Shown here: positions 1 through 5,075 of the stretch, piece after piece
Layout of the letters: each line of letters opens with the position of its first letter
Numbering within the stretch: the first letter of the stretch is position 1
Assembly (NCBI GenBank): GCA_947178465.1
Contig: CAMWYL010000138.1
Location: 1-8,061 of the forward strand
Direction of reading: 5' to 3'
Length of the DNA: 8,061 nucleotides
DNA from: an uncultured Lachnospiraceae bacterium
Lineage (GTDB): Bacteria > Bacillota > Clostridia > Lachnospirales > Lachnospiraceae
Notes under the pieces: model-generated
What the model was told of the DNA's origin: nothing
Database searches by the model: none
What the model saw: the letters and a program-made list of their open reading frames with translations, nothing else
Translations under genes and position numbers: made by a program

Positions 1-45
1 GTCTCATTATAACCACCATGCCTCTCTTTATATATGATTGCTATG

Positions 46-79
46 GGAAACGTCATAAATTTTTCCTTATGACGTTTCC
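46..79. repeat. Perfect 13-bp inverted repeat (hairpin), 8-nt loop
   Basis: The arm GGAAACGTCATAA at 46-58 is exactly complementary to TTATGACGTTTCC at 67-79, with an 8-base T-rich loop. A GGCGCC palindrome (80-85) and a five-T run (88-92) follow directly on the plus strand. It could be a rho-independent terminator for a plus-strand gene left of the window, although the T run starts 8 bases after the stem rather than at its foot. It could equally be a protein-binding dyad. The symmetry is certain, the role is not. Confidence 0.65.
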
Positions 80-93
80 GGCGCCGATTTTTG

Positions 94-109
94 CTGCGTG
101 CAAACGCAG
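94..109. repeat. 6-bp stem closed by a GCAA (GNRA) tetraloop
   Basis: CTGCGT (94-99) pairs exactly with ACGCAG (104-109) around the loop GCAA on the plus strand. GNRA tetraloops are stable RNA loops often used for tertiary contacts. Coming 14 bases after the 46-79 hairpin, this may be part of a structured transcript, but six base pairs alone could be chance. Confidence 0.35.
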
Positions 110-214
110 AACTTACCTTACAAAAACGTGTACTGCCCTCGTGCATCAGCCCTTTGACTCTGATACCATGATATTCCTTTTCTATGCAAATTGGCAAGAC
201 ATTTTTCGTATTTA

Positions 215-228
215 CCATGTATACATGG
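215..228. repeat. 14-bp perfect palindrome, operator-like
   Basis: CCATGTATACATGG is identical to its own reverse complement and ends one base before the long inverted repeat at 230-285. A spacerless palindrome of this length is typical of a dimeric regulator site or a recombinase/nuclease target. No good promoter was found over it and no gene starts nearby, so an operator role is not supported by context. Confidence 0.5.
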
Positions 229-229
229 A

Positions 230-285
230 ATAATCCCCCTTAAACAGATTTTGGTTATTTGCCTTGTCCGTTTAAGGGGGATTAT
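230..285. repeat. Perfect 16-bp inverted repeat with 24-nt loop
   Basis: The 16-base arm ATAATCCCCCTTAAAC at 230-245 is exactly matched by its reverse complement at 270-285, separated by 24 bases (246-269). Neither side has the T run expected of a classic terminator in either direction, although the element lies about 75 bases past the stop of the minus-strand antitoxin-like gene. It could still be a transcript-stabilising 3' hairpin for that operon, or the remnant of a small inverted-repeat element. The pairing is seen directly; the function is not known. Confidence 0.6.
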
Positions 286-359
286 ATCACCTATATATTT
301 AGCTCGCAGCCCTTTAATATCATATAAACATATATTTTATTTACCCACATTGTGTAATA

Positions 360-533
360 TCAGACACATTGTTCCTTCTGAAGCAATTCCATGATTCTTT
401 CCGCTCCTTTTTTTGTATCAGCAATAATTTCCTCCGGCGTCATTTTAATATGGCGCATGGAATTATATTCCCTAATTTTGCGTATGTCCTCAACATCAAA
501 TTTCTTGCTCACAATTGGTTCAGTCATCATCAT
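360..533 (-). CDS. Small antitoxin-like protein paired with PIN-domain gene
   Basis: A 57-residue, charged, probably cytoplasmic protein with no signal peptide. Residues about 5-33 contain SKKFDVEDIRKIREYN and HIKMTPEEI; the C-terminal half is a Lys/Glu-rich helix. It sits directly after the PIN gene and overlaps its last 14 bases, the arrangement of a translationally coupled toxin-antitoxin pair, so an antitoxin role is inferred. Five in-frame ATGs crowd the 5' end: 542, 539, 533, 530 and 527. AGAAGGAG at 550-543 abuts the first and lies 9 bases from the one at 533, so 533 is preferred. The protein family itself was not securely recognised, and the order (PIN gene first) is the reverse of the usual antitoxin-first layout. 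Its partner carries a nonsense codon, so it may now be an orphan. Confidence 0.65.
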   Translation of the reverse strand: MMMTEPIVSKKFDVEDIRKIREYNSMRHIKMTPEEIIADTKKGAERIMELLQKEQCV

Positions 534-1011
534 GCTCATCATCTCCTTCTAATAATGCTGACGGTGGATATATCAACAAATCTTTATATCCTTCCATCGT
601 TGTTATGTTTTTCACGCCCTTTACTGTTTTTACATTAACAATATGCTTAAAGTTCCAAGAAATTATTACATCACAACCTGCAAGGATTGCAGCTGCAATA
701 TGCTGGCAATCATCAAAACTCTTTTCACGCAGGACTCCAAAATCAATGAACTTTCCTGCCAACTCAACGATATCCTTATCCGTTTCAATTACATGATACT
801 TTATCTGTTTCATATAATCCAAAAGCACTCTAAGCTTTTCCTCTGTGCATTGGTCTATCTCTCTTAAAACAATATCAGATATATAAACCTCGTACACTCC
901 ATGCCGAAACAGTTCCCATAGTGCAAGTGTGTCCTACATTCTCTCGAAAGCATCCTCTTGATACAGATAACTAATCACCGAAGTGTCCAAATACACTTTC
1001 AACTTTTTCAT
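520..1011 (-). pseudogene. PIN-domain protein (VapC-like), interrupted by in-frame TAG
   Basis: Reading from ATG at 1011-1009 gives MKKLKVYLDTSVISYLYQED and so on, a classic PIN-domain start with the metal-binding Asp at residue 9. After codon 25 a TAG at 936-934 interrupts the frame. The same frame then continues without a shift to the stop at 522-520, for 163 codons in all. The downstream part keeps PIN features: Glu51 in the LREI segment, Asp100/Asp101 in FDDCQHIAAAI, Asp114, and WNFKHI near residue 120. Intact PIN proteins of this kind are Mg2+-dependent ribonucleases, and the size fits. The substitution is probably CAG to TAG. A GTG at 897 could restart translation but lacks a proper SD and would lose Asp9, so the product would be catalytically dead. 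AGGAGGAG at 1026-1019, 7 bases before the ATG, supports the upstream start. It overlaps the small antitoxin-like gene downstream. A sequencing error or stop readthrough remains possible. Confidence 0.85.
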
Positions 1012-1018
1012 TAAATCG

Positions 1019-1061
1019 CTCCTCCTGATTATATTATATGCAATGGCTGATTATTGGACAA
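1019..1061 (-). promoter_or_regulatory. Promoter and SD of the first PIN module
   Basis: On the minus strand TTGTCC (1061-1056) and a perfect TATAAT (1038-1033) are separated by 17 bases. The SD AGGAGGAG (1026-1019) follows at once, giving a very short leader before ATG 1011. A second, weaker pair lies just upstream: TTGACA at 1088-1083 and TATGCT at 1066-1061, spaced by 16, which would give a longer leader. No clear dyad covers the proximal promoter. Both are sequence calls only. Confidence 0.7.
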
Positions 1062-1224
1062 GCATATTCTATCTAAATTTACTGTCAAATCAAGGCTCTT
1101 TCAAAGAATGGTGTAGTAGTGGTGCAGTAAACGCCGTCTCGAGTTGTAAAACCATTGATTTAGCAAGCCTTTCCGAGATTCTTCAAGATACTGCCGCGGC
1201 AGACGAATAAAATTTTTATCATAT
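1062..1224. other. Gene-poor spacer between the two PIN modules
   Basis: No convincing gene. A plus-strand frame runs through 983-1210 and ends in DTAAADE plus stop, but it starts inside the opposite PIN gene and lacks an SD. The last 34 bases are repeat copy A. Because the second copy on the right side of the window also ends an open plus-strand stretch with AAAADK plus stop, the spacer may hold the 3' remnant of an older gene or dispersed element that the minus-strand modules now border. Confidence 0.45.
1191..1224 (+). repeat. Imperfect direct repeat, copy A
   Basis: This 34-base segment begins with CTGCCGCGGC, which with the next two bases forms a 12-bp palindrome (1191-1202), and ends in TCATAT. 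It aligns with 7356-7388 in the same orientation over about 36 columns with four mismatches and one gap, by hand. It ends one base before the stop codon of the second PIN toxin gene. It is either a border repeat of an inserted segment or one copy of a dispersed intergenic element. Confidence 0.6.
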
Positions 1225-1653
1225 TCATTCCCTCTCCATACCATCTTCTTCAAGCAATTTTATCATCTCATTTGGTGTAACAATAAAATCCCTGATCGGA
1301 TAATGTTTCTGATTCCCCGTCACTAAATACGCATCATCATTCCTCTTTTCCATAGCCACCTCATAAAAAATCAAATCATCCATATCAACAAGGATTTCTC
1401 CCGTAGATTGCGGAAAAACTTCCACACCAAACTCCTTAACCGCCGTAAGTACCATCTGTATGGACTTCTCTTGAAAATGAAACTTCTCTCTATGCAGCAC
1501 CTCATCATATTCAGCCAAAATCTCATTATGATATAGTGGCACAATTCTGCCATCAAAAATTGCCCGCAACACTTTTACTGTTGCAGCATCACGATTTTTT
1601 GATAGCAGAGCAGCTATAAATACATTGGTATCTATTACCGCATAATATGTCAT
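1225..1653 (-). CDS. PIN-domain toxin, COG1569-type (putative ribonuclease)
   Basis: A 142-residue protein with the layout of the 'putative toxin-antitoxin system toxin component, PIN family' group (COG1569/TIGR00305). Such proteins are Mg2+-dependent ribonucleases held inactive by a cognate antitoxin in the cytoplasm. Visible features: the start YYAVIDTNVFIAALLSKN with Asp8; Glu44/Glu48 in the NEILAEYDEVL helix; Asp92/Asp93; and the C-terminal RNDDAYLVTGN block with Asp106/Asp107 and Asn114. That supplies the full acidic set. The length is normal and no lesion is seen. It starts 4 bases after the antitoxin stop; an AGAGG-like SD lies within the last codons of the antitoxin, so the two are translationally coupled. 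The antitoxin-first order is the usual one. The RNA target cannot be told from sequence. Confidence 0.88.
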   Translation of the reverse strand: MTYYAVIDTNVFIAALLSKNRDAATVKVLRAIFDGRIVPLYHNEILAEYDEVLHREKFHFQEKSIQMVLTAVKEFGVEVFPQSTGEILVDMDDLIFYEVAMEKRNDDAYLVTGNQKHYPIRDFIVTPNEMIKLLEEDGMERE

Positions 1654-1657
1654 GCTG

Positions 1658-1957
1658 TTACCTCTTTTTTATTTCTGCTCTTGCTGCCGCTATTTCTGCA
1701 TTGATTTCTTCCAGTGTCATCTCCGGAAGATCACTTGCTTGCACCCGCAAATCTTCAAAAGCCCTCATTGCCTCAGCTCTTGTAACCGTATTTTCCGGAA
1801 GCCTTACATCAAACGGAACCCCCTTGACCATTCTACTTTTATTCATAAACATACGCAATGCCGTGGGTAAATCCATTCCAAGAGATTCGTAAATTTCTGT
1901 CACTTCCTGTTTTAATGCTTTATCTGCACGAAACTGAATCAATACCTGTTCTGCCAT
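1658..1957 (-). CDS. RelB/DinJ-family antitoxin
   Basis: A 99-residue protein. The N-terminal half (residues 1-55) has the ribbon-helix-helix pattern of RelB/DinJ: MAEQVLIQFRADKALKQEV, then a helix-turn segment with YESLGMDLPTALRMFMNKS. These proteins dimerise, bind their own promoter and neutralise the toxin through the C-terminal part, here the Glu/Ala-rich helix EEINAEIAAARAEIKKR. ATG 1957 is chosen because GGAGG at 1968-1964 lies 6 bases upstream and MAEQVLIQF is the family-type start; a 28-residue upstream extension to 2041 would run through the promoter. The gene lies 4 bases ahead of the PIN toxin. Pairing RelB/DinJ with a PIN toxin, rather than with RelE/YafQ, is a known mix-and-match arrangement. 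Negative autoregulation is likely, given the promoter dyad. Confidence 0.9.
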   Translation of the reverse strand: MAEQVLIQFRADKALKQEVTEIYESLGMDLPTALRMFMNKSRMVKGVPFDVRLPENTVTRAEAMRAFEDLRVQASDLPEMTLEEINAEIAAARAEIKKR

Positions 1958-2012
1958 AATATACCTCCATTCTACTTCATATAGAAGTTGTTTTGCAGTT
2001 GTTTTCAATACT

Positions 2013-2042
2013 ATTATATGCTTGATATTAAATTTTATCAAG
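2013..2042 (-). promoter_or_regulatory. Promoter and candidate operator of the RelB/PIN operon
   Basis: On the minus strand TTGATA (2041-2036) and TATAAT (2018-2013) are 17 bases apart, a near-consensus vegetative promoter. A perfect 7-bp dyad, CTTGATA at 2021-2027 and TATCAAG at 2036-2042, has an 8-base AT-only spacer. It covers the -35 box and the spacer, where a bound ribbon-helix-helix dimer would block RNA polymerase. This fits conditional autoregulation by the antitoxin; binding is inferred. Confidence 0.75.
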
Positions 2043-2134
2043 ATGTCAGGTGAATAGGCTCAGCACAAAGAAAGCAAGTAAATCACGCAAAAAGAATTGC
2101 CTGTTTTACTCATTTCATTTCAAGTCCCGGAAAG

Positions 2135-2162
2135 TACAATGTTACTATCAAACGCAAAGGAG
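2135..2162 (+). promoter_or_regulatory. Possible -10 box and SD of the ABC transporter genes
   Basis: TACAAT at 2135-2140 is a plausible -10 box. No good -35 is found 16-18 bases upstream, which would fit a promoter that needs an activator. The SD AAAGGAG (2156-2162) lies 8 bases before ATG 2171. The 2043-2134 stretch between the divergent promoters shows no other gene and no copy of the dyad found ahead of the kinase gene. Confidence 0.4.
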
Positions 2163-2170
2163 AATTTCAT

Positions 2171-2920
2171 ATGTCTGCATTATTAGAAGCAAAAGAAGTA
2201 ACAAAAATCTACGCCAAAGCACAACACCCAAGCCTTAATAAAGTATCATTCAGTGTGTCGAAAAGTGAATTTATTGCTATCATGGGTGCCTCGGGGTCTG
2301 GGAAGACTACATTACTTAATGTCCTTTCCACCATTGATACACCCACAAGCGGCAGTATCACAATAGACGGCATCAACATTAAAAACCTGACCGATTCAGG
2401 CGCGGCGGATTTCCGCAGGGATAAGCTGGGATTTATTTTTCAGGAATATCTCCTGCTTGACAGCCTTACTATTTTTGAAAATATTGCTGTTCCTCTCACT
2501 TTACAGAAGCTCCCACCGAAGAAAATAGAAAGCATGGTGCGGAGCCTGGCAGAATCATTTGGTATTGGCCGACAGCTTAATAAATACCCAAACGAGCTTT
2601 CAGGCGGGCAGAGACAGCGGGCATCAGCTTTAAGGGCCATTGTAAAACGGCCAAGTATTCTATTTGCTGATGAACCGACAGGGGCACTGGATTCCGGTTC
2701 TGCGACAGATTTACTAAACACCTTGAAGGAATCAAACGAAGCTCTAAGCACCACTATATTGATGGTTACGCATGATGCCTATGCTGCAAGTTTCGCTGAC
2801 CGTATTTTAATCTTTAAAGACGGGCGCATTATCCGGGAGTTGTTCAAACAGAATGATGACAGGCGTACTTTCTATGAATCCATTACACAGGAAGTGGCAA
2901 AATCAGACGCAGAAAGATAG
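2171..2920 (+). CDS. ABC transporter ATPase, BceA/MacB-like (peptide resistance type)
   Basis: A 249-residue nucleotide-binding subunit that would power the FtsX-type permease encoded next. All ABC motifs are present: Walker A GASGSGKTT (residues 39-47), Q-loop Gln91 in FIFQEYLLLDSLT, signature LSGGQRQR (143-150), Walker B ILFADEP with Glu168, D-loop GALDS (171-175) and switch His201 in MVTHD. LFADEPTGALDS and the linked permease place it in the MacB/LolD/BceA branch, which detoxifies or senses cell-envelope peptides such as bacitracin or lantibiotics; the substrate is not known. After the signature it reads RASALRAIV, where RVAIARAL-type sequence is usual, a mild divergence. The length is typical and no lesion is seen. 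Its TAG stop overlaps the SD of the permease gene. Its activity depends on a partner gene that carries a nonsense codon. Confidence 0.92.
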   Translation: MSALLEAKEVTKIYAKAQHPSLNKVSFSVSKSEFIAIMGASGSGKTTLLNVLSTIDTPTSGSITIDGINIKNLTDSGAADFRRDKLGFIFQEYLLLDSLTIFENIAVPLTLQKLPPKKIESMVRSLAESFGIGRQLNKYPNELSGGQRQRASALRAIVKRPSILFADEPTGALDSGSATDLLNTLKESNEALSTTILMVTHDAYAASFADRILIFKDGRIIRELFKQNDDRRTFYESITQEVAKSDAER

Positions 2921-2933
2921 GAGGGGAAGATAC

Positions 2934-4943
2934 ATGCATAATTTATCTATGGCATTTAAGAATCTGAAAAATAATTTTTCGTTTTATGCCCTCTATCTGC
3001 TATCCGTTTCATTTGTGATCACAATCTTTTTTGCATTCACTTCATTCGCAATGAATACAGTCATGCTTGAAAAAATATCAAATAACGGACGGGTTGAAAC
3101 GATGTGCAACACGATTTCCGTATTCCTCATGGCTTTTGTTATTTTCTATATGTCCTATTCAAACCGCTTCTTTTTGCGCCGCCGCACAAAGGAACTCGGT
3201 ATTTACGCATTATTAGGAAACAGAAAATAAACGATAATCTCCCTGCTCATAACAGAGAAACTGCTCAACTGTTCCGGTGCTTTTATAGCCGGGATACTTT
3301 TTGGCGGCTTTTTTCATAAGGGGATTGTATTTGGCATTACAAAATTACTGAATCTGGCTGTCAATCATTCAGAAATACCTTTTTTCAACGCAAATGCCAT
3401 TATGAAAACAGCCTGCTTTATTTTCGCTGTTGTCATAGTATTAGCCCTGTCCAATGGCAGATTCCTTTTCAAAACATCACTTATGGATTTAGTGAGATAT
3501 GAAAAGAGTGCAGAAAAAAAGATGAAATTCCATGCCGTTTTGTCTGTCATCGGTTTTTTTGCCGTTATTTCAGGATACTACCTTGCACTCGATATATTAA
3601 GAGGTGCGAAATCTTTATGGTTTACAGTCGGTTTTTATCCGGTTGCCATGCTGACATTTGCACTCATCCTTTCAGGAACAGTGCTTTTTATCGCATCCTT
3701 TCTTCCCTTTGCAGTACAGGCAGGGAAGAAAAACAAGCGAAAATTTTACACGGAAACAAAGATCATCACTGCGCCCGGATTTATATACCGTATCCATTCA
3801 AACTCCGGAACGCTGATCATGCTTACATTATTGTCAGTCGCAACACTGTCAGCTTCAAGCGTTATGGCTTTGTCCCTGTATTATCCGATAGCTGCGGTAT
3901 CCCGCATGGCACCATCGGAAATAGAATGCAGGATCGAAAAGGAAAGCGAAATAACCGCAATCAAACAGATTATAAATAAATATTCATCAGATGCGGATGT
4001 CACATTTCTGCAGACCGACATCTATAAGGTCACCTCAACTGCCACACAGCTCCCTATGGAATACAGTATTGGAACTTCCAAGGGGGATGCGGATAATGAA
4101 AAAATCCTGCGGGATGCAGGATTTGAATGTATCCCATATTCAAACTATATCGCCCTTCTGGAAGCACAGGAACGGCAGAAAGTTCCGGAACAGTCTGCCG
4201 CATTAAATGATAATGAGTGTATTTTGGTTAAATACCAGCCGGCTTCTGACAATGACGAAGCAGGTAATATTTATCCTCTCCTCATAGGCAATGAAGAAAT
4301 ACCGGTTACAGTAACCGCTGTTACATTGGATAATCCCATTTCATTTGCAAACAGTGTCGGCACTCTGATCATAAGTGACAATTTATATGATACGATAGCA
4401 GAACAGGCAGTTCCGGCAGCGAAAATCCTCAGCATAAATGGAAAGTCCATTGAGGATAATGAGGCTCTGTTTCAGGCTCTGTCAGAATATCTGTCGAAAA
4501 GTCCTTACCTGCAGGGAAACTCGCACAGGATACACGAAATATTTTCCCTGAGCAGTTCCACATTCCTGTTGCTGGGTTTTCTCGTGGTATTGTTCTTTAT
4601 AGCAACGGGAAGCATCCTTTACTTTAATAATGTTTCGGCCATAACCGACTCAAAATCTGATTACAATATCCTCCGGAAAATGGGATACACGGATAAGAAA
4701 ATCAAAAAGATCATCAAAAAGCAGACAGCAGCTTTTTACAGCATCCCCTTTTTATTCGGGCTGGCAGACTGCATTTTTGCCACACTGGTATACAAGTCTG
4801 CTCTAATGCAGAACATTCTGAAAAACAGCTTTGTGCTATATGCACCCACGATGGCAGCCATTATGCTGACATTCATTATTTATCTGGTCTATTACCATAT
4901 GACCGTCCATACCTGTTGTAAAGCGGTCCTAAGGAAGCACTGA
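2934..4943 (+). pseudogene. BceB-like FtsX permease with in-frame TAA at codon 99
   Basis: The frame from ATG 2934 (SD AGGAGGGG at 2919-2926) to TGA 4941-4943 covers 669 codons, normal for BceB-type permeases, but a TAA at 3228-3230 replaces codon 99. There is no frame shift: upstream ends ELGIYALLGNRK and downstream continues TIISLLITEKLL. The joined protein has helices near residues 18-40, 58-77, 104-126 and 157-178, then four or so in 200-316. A large extracytoplasmic domain spans about 317-546, and three helices lie at 550-574, 608-628 and 640-661. That is the ten-helix BceB topology, where the big loop recognises the peptide. The stop lies just past the cytoplasmic segment between helices 2 and 3. 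Termination would leave two helices; the next in-frame ATG (3402) has no SD and loses three. The transporter is therefore probably inactive, unless the stop is read through or is a sequencing error. Confidence 0.85.
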
Positions 4944-4960
4944 TTATATCAGCACTTCCT
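4932..4960 (+). other. Imperfect hairpin at the end of the permease gene
   Basis: AGGAAG (4932-4937) pairs with CTTCCT (4955-4960) and CTGAT (4940-4944) with ATCAG (4948-4952), with a 2x2 mismatch between the two helices and a 3-base loop. The permease stop codon lies inside the stem. There is no T run after it, so it is a weak terminator at best. It may slow or process the transcript between the transporter and kinase genes. The next 58 bases (4961-5018) hold nothing else that was recognised. Confidence 0.4.
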
Positions 4961-5018
4961 AAAAGCCTCCGGCGGTTTCACACGCCTTTATGACAAATTA
5001 GAAATCATACAAAAATTC

Positions 5019-5050
5019 CTGTTTGTATACCTGCAAACAGATAGTATAAT
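5019..5050 (+). promoter_or_regulatory. Kinase-gene promoter with 7-bp dyad operator
   Basis: TATAAT at 5045-5050 is a perfect -10 box. A weak -35, TTTGTA (5022-5027) at 17 bases or TTGTAT at 16, lies inside a perfect inverted repeat: CTGTTTG (5019-5025) and CAAACAG (5034-5040) with 8 bases between. A dyad over a poor -35 suits control by a dimeric regulator, possibly the LuxR-type protein encoded two genes downstream. The -10 box overlaps the ATG at 5049, which rules that ATG out as the start for this transcript. Confidence 0.65.
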
Positions 5051-5075
5051 GAAACGTGAACAAAGGAGACAGAAT

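Larger units (their letters stand above)
1..359. other. Gene-free stretch rich in inverted repeats
   Basis: No reading frame here looks like a protein. The two plus-strand frames (18-233 and 191-394) have unremarkable composition, no recognisable motif, no convincing ribosome binding site, and run across strong inverted repeats. The stretch lies downstream of the minus-strand PIN/antitoxin module, so its right part is likely the 3' untranslated region of that operon. It holds four symmetric elements, listed separately. No tRNA, rRNA or CRISPR pattern was seen. A structured RNA or the end of a mobile element are possible explanations; neither can be named from the sequence. Confidence 0.6.

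Noticed and set aside
18..394. Two short plus-strand open frames at the left end
   Set aside because: No SD, no recognisable sequence pattern, and they cross the inverted repeats and run into the opposite-strand small gene.
983..1210. Plus-strand frame of 75 codons ending DTAAADE
   Set aside because: Its first part is antisense to the PIN gene start and promoter and it lacks an SD. Only its 3' end is of interest, as repeat copy A.
1958..2041. 28-residue N-terminal extension of the RelB-type antitoxin
   Set aside because: It runs through the promoter and operator, and the family-type start with a good SD is at 1957.
934..3230. Stop-codon reassignment as the cause of both interruptions
   Set aside because: TAG and TAA both terminate neighbouring genes normally, and the other genes have no internal stops.
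3402..4943. Independent 513-residue permease starting at ATG 3402
   Set aside because: No SD, the frame is continuous with the upstream part, and it would begin inside a membrane helix of the family fold.
5049..5075. Upstream ATG for the sensor kinase
   Set aside because: It overlaps the perfect TATAAT box and has no SD, while ATG 5076 has a well-spaced AAAGGAG.
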